In this document: positions 37,801 to 49,000 of the stretch, one piece after another
Layout: every line of letters begins with the position of its first letter
Numbering within the stretch: the stretch's first letter is position 1
Source of the DNA: Trebouxia sp. TZW2008
Lineage: Eukaryota; Chlorophyta; Trebouxiophyceae; Trebouxiales; Trebouxiaceae
Assembly: GCA_002118135.1 (NCBI GenBank)
Contig: BDIU01000013.1
Coordinates: 310,001 to 374,000, forward strand
Reading direction: 5' to 3'
Length of the DNA: 64,000 nucleotides
Made by a program: the position numbers and the translations under genes
Notes under the pieces: generated by a model
Told to the model about the DNA's origin: nothing
What the model saw: only the letters and a program-made list of their open reading frames with translations
Databases searched by the model: none

Positions 37801-38422
37801 TGCAAGCATCTGTGCATTCTAATTTCTGTATTGTTGACGCAGAGCATAGCAGGTGACATGCAATATACCATCATCAGGCCTGGTGGTCTCAAGACACAGC
37901 CAGCCACAGGCAGGGGAGTGTTGACACAGGATGCTAGTGTGTGTGGAGCCATTCATAGAGAGGATGTTGCTGACCTTCTGGTGCATGCACTGTTCAGCAG
38001 TAAGACCAACAACAAGGTGTGTATGACAAGAGGTTGGTAGCGCTTCTGATTGTTTGTTTGTCATGACTTGCAAGGGGCGTGCGCTGTTCAACAGCAGCAG
38101 CAGCAGCAGCAACAACAACGATAAGGAGTTGTGTCTGCTGACAAGAGAGAGTGGGGGCAATTCTGGCTGTTTGCATATCACGTCAGGGCTGGTTAAAATT
38201 CAACCGCTACATTGGGTCTGCTGTCAAGCACAGCTTGAGCAAAGCTCAGCATTAGTTGCCTTCATTTCTGACAGGACGCTTGCTGGTGTTGCTGTTGTGA
38301 GGTATTAAGACTGGCTGCAGGTTCTGGATCTTGCTGAGCATGTCCTGTGTATGCAGGTACTGTCAGCAGTAGATCAAGATCAGATCATGGACAAGCGAGA
38401 GTTTACCAAGTTTGAGCTTTAG
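34876..38422 (+). CDS. NAD(P)-binding atypical SDR (NmrA-like), probably plastid
   Basis: Seven exons in one frame: 34876-34918, 35001-35054, 35915-36038, 36628-36778, 37077-37241, 37843-38016, 38357-38422 (258 residues). The first ~32 residues are basic and Ser/Ala-containing (MVMAMQLGHAPKCSG.., RKPMLRASA), like a chloroplast transit peptide. Then SILVCGGGGIALDVTRKL forms the dinucleotide-binding loop (G45-G48), followed by VDAVVSTIGGTP, INLIEAAAKKGVKKFILLTS, QYTIIRPGGL and AIHREDVADLLVHAL. It belongs to the plant single-domain NAD(P)H-binding proteins related to Tic62; the substrate is unknown. The first two exons rest on phase and targeting character rather than homology. Exons 3 and 4 are each preceded by decayed copies, and intron 4 holds a (TGTGC)n array. 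Confidence 0.82.
35735..35830 (+). repeat. Decayed copy of SDR exon 3 start
   Basis: CATCAAAGCAG|AATCGAGTGCAGACAATG repeats the acceptor and first ~40 bp of exon 3 (35915) plus ~55 bp of upstream intron. The copy stops at TGAAATAG. Confidence 0.85.
36355..36580 (+). repeat. Two decayed copies of SDR exon 4 (5' part)
   Basis: GAAGGCATGATGGC.GTTGTGATCA at about 36362 and GAAGGGGTGATGGCCATT at about 36506 precede the intact exon 4 (36628). They share roughly the first 105 and 75 bp; the second ends in an in-frame TGA. Confidence 0.92.
36787..36995 (+). repeat. (TGTGC)n pentanucleotide array in SDR intron 4
   Basis: About 40 TGCTG/TGTGC units, with a GC-rich variant block (GGGCTGGGCTG) at 36915-36975. 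It starts within 10-15 nt of the exon 4 donor at 36779. Open frames through it are artefacts. Confidence 0.95.
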
Positions 38423-39232
38423 TGACCCCACATTTTCACCAGCGACACCTGATAGCAGCATAAGGAATGACAGTCAGACCCAGTTGCAACAGCAGCATGC
38501 AAGCTATAGCAAGTCAGGTTACTAGTAAGCTTAAGCTTAACAGTGCAACGCACCAACGCGCAATGAAGTAAGCAGCAGGCCACAGCTCGATATAATATGG
38601 TTTCTAGCTCAATGGTTGTATTTAACTGACTTTGCGTGCAGATATAAGGGTCAAAAACGGTAGAGACCCCAGCCTGTGGTATATGGTACTGTCACTATAT
38701 GGCATGCCGCACATTCGACCTTGCCAGAATGCACTGCTGATGACTTTGCATGCTGTTATTGATCAAGAACCTCGCTGTTTTGACGTGCAGTGGTCCATTG
38801 CTGTCAACAGTGTGAATGGGAAGGCAGTGCCCAGGCACTGTATACATGTTCGACTTGTTTGCTGATTGCCTTCGAATGCACTGGTCGCATGAAGCATGAG
38901 CGACCAGCATCGCATTGTGCCACCAAGGTCCAAGACTTGCAATTGCCGCAGTGCTCAGCTCACGGAAGGGCAGGACACAAGGATTGCCTGGGCATGTGCG
39001 TCACGCCAAATATTTCAAAATTCAAGTGTACTTTTAGCAAACAGCGCTGAGTAGATACAAACAGATCAATTGCAAAGCTAAGGTGTCCAAGAAGTGTTTG
39101 ACACCAGCATGATGACAAATGTTGCAACGCAAACAAAAATGGCTTATAATGTCTGAGAGGACAATTGTCTGCATTGAGTCACATGCATGTGTGAAACAGG
39201 AAGTTCATTTCCCCTAGCCCGCTGAAATGTAG
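38423..39232. other. Convergent intergenic, 810 bp
   Basis: Between the SDR and SDHAF3 stops. A TAAGCTTAAGCTTAA motif occurs at about 38527. Short plus-strand open frames (38632-39050) have no recognisable similarity. Confidence 0.5.
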
Positions 39233-39592
39233 CTATGCAGGCGGCTTTGTCTGTGGAACGCCCAGGACAGATGCAAGCTTTTCTGTCTCTTGCTTGAGGT
39301 CAAGAAACTGCTGCTTCTGCTCAGGCGTCATGGCCGCTATGACATCAGGGTGTATATCACCACCTTTGTTCTGCAAGTCACCTTTGCCAGTGAGCATGTC
39401 CCGGTATATGCACCACTCCTTGACAAAGGTCTGCCACTGTGCCTTAGTTGTGTCTGGTGTGTTGTGTCTGCGCATCTCATCTCGTATGTAATTGTCCCCC
39501 AAGGTTCTCATCGGAGGCGGCAAGTTGTCTCTATGTATGCGCAGCACCTGTCGGAAGACCGACAGAGCCGCTCTTGGGTATGGCCTGCTCAT
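39233..39592 (-). CDS. SDHAF3: Succinate dehydrogenase assembly factor 3 (ACN9, LYR family)
   Basis: Small mitochondrial matrix chaperone for maturation of the Fe-S subunit of succinate dehydrogenase (complex II). One exon, 119 residues. Family features: an LYR-like start (ALSVFRQVLRIHRDNLPP), MRTLGDNYIRDEMRRH, and WQTFVKEWCIYRDML. The canonical LYR tripeptide reads VFR here. Its ATG lies only 25 nt after the TOM9 stop on the same strand, so the two may share one transcript. No upstream presequence exon is needed, as is usual for the family. Confidence 0.92.
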   Translation of the reverse strand: MSRPYPRAALSVFRQVLRIHRDNLPPPMRTLGDNYIRDEMRRHNTPDTTKAQWQTFVKEWCIYRDMLTGKGDLQNKGGDIHPDVIAAMTPEQKQQFLDLKQETEKLASVLGVPQTKPPA

Positions 39593-39617
39593 GGTGATCT
39601 GGTGGTAGAGAAGCTGC

Positions 39618-39830
39618 TTATTTTGGCGCGGTCAGTGCCCCAATCTGCTGGTTCTCGAACTCAAGCATCTGCTGCTCTCTATCCATCTCGATTATAAGTG
39701 GGACGACCAGTATCAATAAGGTGGTGCCGGCAATCCACGCAGCCTTGCCAGTGTGCCTTGACAGTTTCCACGCCTTAGACCCGACAACAGATAGGTTCTC
39801 GCTTATTGCGTTTGTGCTACTGCTGGCCAT
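39618..39830 (-). CDS. TOM9: Mitochondrial import receptor subunit TOM9/TOM22
   Basis: Small tail-region subunit of the outer-membrane TOM translocase, the plant/algal shortened form of TOM22. One exon, 70 residues. The diagnostic segment is GKAAWIAGTTLLILVVPLI followed by IEMDREQQ, a single membrane span with a conserved Pro and a C-terminal acidic/Gln segment. The acidic N-terminal receptor domain of fungal and animal TOM22 is absent, as in plants. It is the upstream member of a tight same-strand pair with SDHAF3. Confidence 0.92.
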   Translation of the reverse strand: MASSSTNAISENLSVVGSKAWKLSRHTGKAAWIAGTTLLILVVPLIIEMDREQQMLEFENQQIGALTAPK

Positions 39831-40064
39831 CACGGCCGAGGTAGGTGGGTTGCGACAGAAGCGGAATGTATGCGCGAATGTAATCAAGCGTGGACCGCAG
39901 CCTCGGGGCAGGGCAAGGGCGTTACATTTTTGGCTTTGGCTTTCCTTCGTGTCAAGAGTTTTTGCACAGAGTAAGCGTTTCGCGATCGCAATCGGGCCGT
40001 TCTGCGGGGCCTTTGACCGCAGTGATGCACGCATCGGCCCTTCATACGGTGTCGCCGATGCTGC
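39831..40064. promoter_or_regulatory. Shared divergent promoter, TOM9 / TPR-SGNH gene
   Basis: Only 234 bp separate the two start codons. The stretch is CG-rich; no TATA box is seen. Confidence 0.5.
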
Positions 40065-43000
40065 ATGTCTAGCTACAAGCTGTATCTGCACTTTGAAGGG
40101 TCACAAAACTTGCCCGACTTCACGTACATCTACAAGACAGATCGCAAGTCTCAGCATACCGTCGGTCAGCTGATACACTATTTTTGCTCCGCGTATCATT
40201 GCAAACGCGGCCAAGACTTGCACAGCTTAGATGTCCAATTGATCTCTCATAAGGGCAAAGCCCCTCGCGCTGAAGATTTTGTGATCAAAGCATTTGACAG
40301 CGGGTCCGACGTGCAAGTGACAAGTCGACGGCTCGCGAGTCCAGCAGCAAACGATGCTTCTTATCAGGATGACCAGATCCCCAAGGCAGCCCAGCCACTG
40401 GACGAGTTGGCGGCCGATCTGCAGCTAGCCTCAGGGGTTCCCCATGTAGCGCAGTATGCCAGCGGCAAAGTGCCGGCTGCCGACAGCAGCCTAGGCAGTC
40501 GCAATGAGCTGCTGTCCTCCGAAGACAAGCAAGTGTATCTGCCAATCATCAAGCAGTTTCTTGACAGAGCAAAAGAAGCTGAAAGCAAGAAATACTTTCG
40601 AGCTGCCTGCAAGATATATGAACAGGTATGCAACTTAGAAGCAGGCTCAAGCTGTCCCACTCAGCTCTTATGATGCTCTGACAATGATGAAGTTACCCTG
40701 GGCTCATGGAAATGTGAGCATTGCAGGTGCTGAAAGTAGCACCCTTGCACAAGGAGGCCTTGACAGCTTTTGCTCAGCTGTGGCTAACAGTGTCAAGGCC
40801 TCAAGATGCTGTTGGGGTGGCCAGGAGAGCAGCAGACAGCGCTCCTCAGGACCCCTGTGCCCACAGACTATATGCCCAGTGCCTCAGGTGAGTGTTGATC
40901 GTAAGAAGTCAAGCGCTGTCCTACTGCCGACACATCATCTGCCCAATGCCTCAAGTGGGTTTTGACCATACACAATACCTTGTTCTGTCCTGACCTGTCA
41001 CTTGTCCTGTCTTGTCTCTTCCTGTCCTGTCCTGTCATATGGCCTATACAGCACATGCAGCATGCCGACACACAGAAGCTCATTTATCAGCAATGCTGGT
41101 GGCTGCAGTGAATGCAAGCAATACCAGGAGGCACTGGCTGCATACAACCAAGCCCTGGACCTCGCTAAGCAGCGAGGCGATAGTATAGCTGTCCAGGATG
41201 ACATGCAGGTACAACTTTTGCTTCATAACCCCTGTTGATTGTGAGATGCCAATTTGGTGTGTTGTCAAAGCAGCACTGCACCGTTGTTCTTCCTGCCGCA
41301 CATGTTTCGGTGGAGCATGAAATGCTGACTTGGCATGGCAGCAGAACAGCTTTGCACCATTGTTGTCGGGCAATGCTGTTGCAATGCCACCGTCATGCTC
41401 AGCACACAATGCACTCTTATCAAGTGAATGTAAGATTCTTCAAATTGATGGTATCTGTGTTGCTATGGTGCCCAATGCACTGTCATTCTTACAAGGCAAA
41501 TGTATGCTGCTTCAGGTAGATATTGTGAGGGTGCTGTATCACATGGGTGGTGTCCACCGTGATGCAGCAGCCACACTCATAATGAACGTGCTGAGAAGCA
41601 ACGACCATCACCAGAGTGCCTTGATTGTGTATGCCAAGATGGCATCGGAGCGGGCCATGATCAGGGATGCTGTTCAAGTGCTGATTAGGGTGCTCATCCG
41701 AGCACCTGATGATCAAGAAATCAGGTACCTAACGCCACCCCATAAAGCCTGACATTTTTGGGGTTTGCTTTTGGAACAATTTGTTGTATCTACCGCCTGA
41801 CAAGCATCATGTGGAATCATCCCCACAGAGCCTGCCTGCTTTGTCATCTGGATCTGTGAACTCTGATTGTCTATGCATATATGAGAGGCCTGGAACAGAC
41901 CATGATCTCTCTGAAAGCAGACAGCATACCGACTGCGGTTTATGTGCCAGGTCCTTTGCCATTCTAAGTCGCTGTCGGTTGACTGTTAGACTCTGGCCAA
42001 GTGCCTTCAAAAGCCCAATTGGGTGTGATAGACCACCTTTCACTTTGACAAACAAAGGCCTGACCGTTCAGCCAATAGCTGGAGTGACTTGCTGTGGGGT
42101 GATAGTTGGACTCTGGCGAAGTGGGTTCAAAACCCTGAGGGCCCCCCTGAGAGCTGAGCTGGACACAAGTAGGGAGGAGCCATCGCTCAAGTGGGTGTAA
42201 GTGGCCAACCCTGACCGCAACAAGTTGTGGGCTGACAGCTGTGCCAGGGGTTTTGTTTGTCTCAGTTGTTGTGTGACGACACGCTGACTCTGGCCAAGTG
42301 TCTACGAAAGTCTGAGGGCGTGGCTGCCCTGAGAGCTGAGCTAGAAGCAGATGGCCAAAAAGGCGCTGTCACGGCCTTTGTGGCAACAATGTGACAAGAT
42401 TGCAATTAGCCAGATACTATTACTTCCTGTGGGGCAACAGGTTGACCCTGGCAAAGTGCCTTCAGAAGCCTGAGGGCATGACTGCTCTGAGGGCTGAGCT
42501 GGACATAGGCGGTGGAATAGACGCTGCCATGGTCTTCCTGGCCACACTCTGACAAGGTCCAAACTGGCCGTGTGCAAATTTGACAAGGCGCTGTGCCTTG
42601 ACAGGTTAGCTTTGGCCAAGTGCCTTCAGAAGCCTGAGGGCATGGCCGCCCTGAGAGCTGAGCTGGACACAGGTGGGGAGACAGATGCTGCCATGGCCTT
42701 CCTGGCAACAGCCATAAAGGATCACGGCGCTGTGCCCGCATCCAATATGCTCCTCAGGTCAGAAATCCTTCCTGGCACTTTGCCTCAAATGCATTGTACT
42801 CTTGACGCTAGGGTATAGTTGAAAGTTCTTCCCAAGCGGTATTGTTGGTTTGTCTTGTACTGATATGTGGATGAACCCTTCAGTGTATGGGCTTCTGGCG
42901 ACAGCTGTCAAGGACCACGGCGCTGTGACTGTCTCTGACATTCTTCTTAGGTCAGACACACCTGCAGTCCCTGTACTGGAGCCCACTGGGCACAGGTTGC

Positions 43001-46000
43001 ACCAGGCCAATCTCAGCTGCAGACATCCCAAATCCACTCAAGTCACCGATTGAGGCGTATATTTGTGCTTGTCACAGGACACAAACAAACCCATCAAAAG
43101 TTTGACCGCATCATGCAACAACATCCTGACATTCAAAAAGCCTAGCTAGTTCCCAACTATGGAGAGGGTTTTGGGGGTTTGGGAATGAGCAACTCCAGCT
43201 GATGTTAGACCCGCTCTCATGGTGCTGCTGCCCGCTGCTGCTTGATGATGGATTGCATGCATGTTTGCAGTTCTTGACTGGTCCTGATCTTGCAGTATGC
43301 TATCAAGGTCAGACCCTCATGCTAGGTAGTCCTGTCGTCTGCCTGATGACAAGTAGCAGAAAGCTGCGGTGCTCTGCATGCAAGTCTGATCTGACAGCAC
43401 GATGCTTCAGGGACACCCACTCTCACAGTGCTGCTGCTATCTGCTGCTTGATCATGGAAAGCATGCACAGTTGCAAGTTTTTGCAGGGCTTGAGAACTTG
43501 CAGAATGCTATTTAGATCAGGCCCACGTGCAAAGCAGTTACTGCTGTCTGGTTGATGATGAGTAGCAGGTGGTAGGATGCCTTGCATGCAGGTCTGACCT
43601 GAACAGAATAATGCTTGAGTTGGACCCACTCTCACAGTGCTGCTGCCATCTGCTGCTTGGTCATGGATAGCATGCACATTTGCAAAGTTTTGCAGGGCTT
43701 GAGAACTTGCAACATGCTATCAAGATCACAACCTCATGCTGGACACTCCTGCTATCTGCTTTATGGTGAAGAGCAGGAGGTACTAATGCCCTGTGTGCAG
43801 GTCTGATGTGAACAGCCTGATGCTTGGGTTAGACCCACTCTCATTGTGCCGCTGCCTTCTGCTGCTTGACAATGGACTGCATGCACCTTTGCAGTCATTT
43901 GCAGGTCCTGAGCTTGCAGCAGGCTGTGCAGCATAGACCCATTTGCAGGCTGCTGCTGCGCTCTGCTGCTTGCCGATGAATAGCAGATGGTAGTGACACC
44001 GTGCATGTGGGTCTGACCTGAACGGCATGTGCTGGGGTTAGCGCCACATAGCGCTGCTGCCCTCTGCTGCTTGATGATGGACTGCAAGCATATTTGCAGT
44101 TCTTTACAGGTCCTGAACTTGCAGCATGCTACCAAGGTCAGACCCTCATGCTGGTCACTCCTGGCGCCTGCTTGATGATGAATAGCAGGTGGTAGCAATG
44201 GCCTGCATGAATATGTAACCTGAACAGCATGATGCTTGAGTCAGACAGTGCTGCTGCCCTCTGCTGCTTGATCATGGATAGCACGCACGTTTGTAGTTCT
44301 TGACACGTCCTGAGCTTGCAGCATGCTTTCCAAGTCAAGCACACATGCCAAGCGTTGCTGCTGCCTGCTTGATGAACAGCAGCAGGTAGCGGCAATGCTT
44401 CGCAAATGGGTCTGATGTGAACAGCAGGGCAGTCAGCATGCATATCAGTAAGTCCTGTTTGCTTGTATACTGACAGTTTCTGACCAGTTGCACAGAAGTC
44501 TGCATGCCATGATTCCTTGCTGTCACCGCACTTATGGCTTGACTCATCCATTGCAAGAACTGCAGCTCTTTTGAGCTGCACATTATTCTACATCTGAAGT
44601 CTAGTCCCAAACTCATGCAACACTGACTTTGCAAAACATGAGCAAAACTCAAGTGTGCACTGTCTGATGGACATATAGTCATCGCCGTGAGGCATGTGCA
44701 ATCAGCGTTGTTGGCTCGCTGAAGCGTGTGTACTATTTCTTCTTGTCTTCCTGTTGTCTTCTGCTGCTGGCTCGAGGATGCTAGAAATTTTGCCTTTTCC
44801 ACTTCTTCCGGCTAGAAAATGTGAACCATGCCTGCTTCTGTTTGTCTTCTGCAGGAGGGCTCTAGAGTTGAAGCCCAGCAACCCCAGCTATGCACTGAAC
44901 CTAATGCATGGCATGGAGCTCAATCAGGAGTATGCTAAAGCCCTGCACCTGGCCTTGCACTTCTGCCAAGCCACACAGTGAGTTTTGCCATAGTTTTGCA
45001 ATGCTAACATTCATTCTTGCATGGAGGTACTTGATCTGTACGCAGATCATCGCTTGGTTCCAAAGCCTGCCTGTTAAGCATGTTCAATGTGAGAACCAAT
45101 GAATGCACTTCTGTCCATGCACACAGTAAGTTCTGCCATGCCCCTTGCATTTCTGCCACAGTACACAGGGTACATTGCTGTGTCCTTGCATCAGGAGCAT
45201 GACAAACCCATGCAGTTCTGCCAAGTTACACAACAAGTTCTGCCTTCATTGTGTTTTCTGCCACACTGCCCAGTAAACCCTGCCATGCCCTTGCACTTCT
45301 ACCAAGCCATTTGGTGATCCTTCGTGATCTGTCACCTCTACCTTGTCACACAGCATTCAACAAAGTCCAACAAGTCCGCCACTAGTCACCGGATATTTGT
45401 CTGCTGTTGCAGCGGGCCAAATCTTTTGCCTCAGCAGAGTGTGAGCATTGATTTTGACGCAATTGTGACATCAGTGGCATGTCAACAGCACATTTGTGAC
45501 ACTGTTGCAGCATACCATACAGGATTACACCATCAGTCATGGAGCATTGGTCTGCAATGGTGTCATTTAAGTGGCGTCAACTCAATTAGGCTATACGTAC
45601 TGTAGGTCACGTGCTTGGTATGTCTTGCCCAAGTCGTGTCTCCCCAGACTGGCATGGCAAACTTATTTGACAGGATGCCGTTTGACACAGGATTGAGGCC
45701 GGGTATGTTCTGCAAGTAAGCGCTGCTGTGCAGCACAAGCAGGGCTTGCCCTGCAAGATTACTGAAGCGCCCATGGCATGTCATCAGCGCCATCAGTATG
45801 ATTGAAGAATGTCTGACGCGCTGGTGTTTGACACAGGGATTGAAGTGAGTGGCGTTCTACAATTAAGCGCTGTGGTGCAGCAGCTGCAAGGCTTGCCCTG
45901 TATGACGTACGAAGCGCCCTTGGAATTCTGAAATTGCCATGATAAAATGTCTGACGGGTTGAGTGTTGACGCAGGATTGAGGTGGGGGGTGTTCTGCAAG

Positions 46001-49000
46001 TGAGCACTGTAGTGCAGCAATTACAGGCTTTGCCATGCATGACCAAAGAAGCGCCCTTGTCACGTGAACAGCATCACCATGATGGCTTGGACATGTTGAC
46101 AGTGCTATCATCATGGCGTTGCAGAAAAGACTGACAGACTCACGTTTGGCGCAGAATTGAGGTGGGTGAAGTTCTGCAAGTGAACGCTGTGGTGCAGCAA
46201 CTGCAGGGCTTGCCGTGCATGACCAATGAAGCGCCCTTGGCCTGGCTGCAACTGGAGCCCTGGAGACCCCAGTGGACCCCTCACTGCAGCTGGCAACCCC
46301 CCTCAGGTCTGCCCTGCCCTCTGATCAATCAGTCAGTCAATTGGGCATTCAGACTTGAGTCAGTCAAGCTCTATAAGTGATCATTGCTGCCATTGACCAT
46401 TGCAAACTCTAGAAGACAAACAACAGACTATTGTTCAGCGTCTCCAGCCGTACAAACCTTTGTTATACCAATTTGCTCCATTGTTTCTTGATGCCTCATG
46501 GCCCTGATTATGTATTTCATCGGATGAAGTTCACGTCATGTTGCAAGGACAAAGAGTTCACCCCGAAACTGTTCAGGCACGAGCAAAGCCAGCAGAGCTC
46601 AGCATACACGCACAAAGTGTGCCCTGCAGGCCGCATGTACAATAGCATCCACACATTGCCTTGAGCGCTCGCCATGCCTACTGAGCTGCCGTGAGTTGTG
46701 TCTGCAACATCTGGAGCAGCCTGTCGCACAACAGCTTCAGAAGTTGCACGCACGTTTCAGGGCAGCTCATTAGACATGTTAAGCACTTCCGGCTGTGTGA
46801 ACACCAACATTGCATGGCATGTCACTGTGGGTGCTTCAGATACACCTGGTGACAAGACTTCACCAGGCACATATCAGACGCCCCTACAAGGACGCTCAGA
46901 GCAAGCCTGCCTGGCGAGACAGGACTTGGGCCCCATACACCTAGCACATGTGCTGGAATGTGTGATGATCACTATTATCGTTGCCAGGCACAGCCAGCAA
47001 TCAAGGTTGTATGTACAAGGTGTTTGCATGGCATGCTGGTGCAGATGTTGCAGATTCATGTTGTGATGTGAGATGGCCATGCATGGCAAGCACTCACAGC
47101 TTGTGTGGCAGAATCTTGAATGGCATGCTGATGCAGGTGTTGCAGACATATCTTGTGACGTGAGCTCGCCAGGAACGGCAAGCACGCAAGGCTGTGTGTA
47201 CAAGCTCTTGTATCACATGATGCTGCAGGTGTTTAAGACATGTCTTGTGGGGTGAGCAGGCATGGCAAGCACTCATGATCTCACCCCTGCAGGTGGTGTG
47301 TACAAAATTTGGTGTGGCATGCTGATGCAGGTGCATCACAAACATCTGCTCACTGGGCATTGCAAGCACTGCAAGTCTGAGCGCTGCTGCAGGTGTTGCA
47401 GACATATCTGTAATGAGAGCTCAGCAGGCATGGCAAGCACTCCAGGCCTGAGCTCTGAATACTTTGTGTTCTGATGTGTGACATGCTGCTGCAGGTGTTG
47501 CAGGCACATCTCACAACGCCTCACCATGTAAGCTCTTACTGCATCGTAGGCTGTGTGTACAAATTCCTGTGATGCAAGCTCTCCAAATCTGGCAGGCGCC
47601 CAGGTGTACAAACTGCCTGGGCAATTGTCATGATGTGAGCTCACAATGTGTATGGCATGCTGCTGCAGGTGTGTCACATACATCTCCAATAAGCTCATCA
47701 GGCATAGCAAGCACCCAAGCTCTGAGCCCTGCTGGCTTTGATGCCCCTGGCGGTGGCACAGCAGCCACAGCTGTGGCCACCCATTCAGCTGCCGCTGGGC
47801 CTGCAGCCACATCTGTGGCCACTCACTCAGCTGCTGCCCAAACAGCAGCATCACATCATTATGGAAACAGCTCAGAAGACTCTCCCTCTGATATACAGAA
47901 GGCAAGTATTGGGCTGCTGTTACGCACAGAGGCTCCTTTCATGACGCCCACTCTCAAGCGCAAGCCTCATTGTCATTGACGCTTGAATCTCAGTACACTG
48001 TAGGCAACGCAAACAGCTGCATCAAAAGCTCAAGCCCAACAGGAACCCAATCTGAATCAAAGCATATATGGAGATAGGTTATATATACCCATTTGATTTG
48101 AATTAAGCTGCCCGCCTGAGTGAGATGCTGGCTTGAGCCCAAATGCTGCAGATTTGCCCACACAGCATTGATGCCCACAAAGCATTCACATGATGCTCCG
48201 CTGCTTTACGACTAGACACAGTTAGACCTTTCAACATCATCAACTCTTCTCAGAAAAGCTTGCATATGGTGTACAGGTGGATTATGACCCAACACAGCTA
48301 GATTTTCTGGCATTGCTCTTCACTGTGGTGAAGCTGCTGTACATTGGAGGCGCTTTGCCACGCTGTGCAAGAGTCGTTCAATTGCTGAACAAAGCCAGCG
48401 CTGCATCTGCCCAGAAGCTGCACAAGACGCTGATCAGGAACGAGGCAGCCTACTTTGGATGTGTGAAGCAGCTGGTGCTCCAGCACCCCCCTCCTCCCCA
48501 CCCTCTACCCCAGGCTCAGCCCCCCTTGCCACTGTACCTCTGTGGAGATTCTCACTGCCTGTCAGGTGAGCACTTAAGCAGATGATACTTTGCGGTGACA
48601 TGCGCTATTGCTCAAACAAGATGCCAACTTTGGACGTGTCAAGCAGCTGGTGTTGCAGCCACCCCCAACCCCTCACCCTGTACCCCGGGCTCAAATCCCC
48701 TTGCCATTGTATCTCTGTGGAGACTGTCACTGCTTGTCAGGTGAGCACTCAAGCAGACGCTGCTTTGTGGTAATATGCGCTACTGCTGAACACAAGGTGA
48801 CCTACTTTGGAAGTGTGAAGCAGCTGGTACTTCAGCATCCCCCCTCTCCCCACCCCCTACCCCAGGCTCGACCCCCCCCTGCCACTCTATCTCTGTGGAG
48901 ATTCTCACTGCTTATCAGGTGAGTGCTTAAGTGGAGACCCTACGGTGCTATACAAGTCTGCATTCTGGATTCCATGCCCAAATGCATATCTTTCTTTAAG

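Noticed and set aside
45413..45464. Possible exon reading NLLPQQSVSIDFDAI in the TPR-SGNH gene
   Set aside because: Its exit phase does not fit exon 7, while exon 6 joins exon 7 directly in phase.
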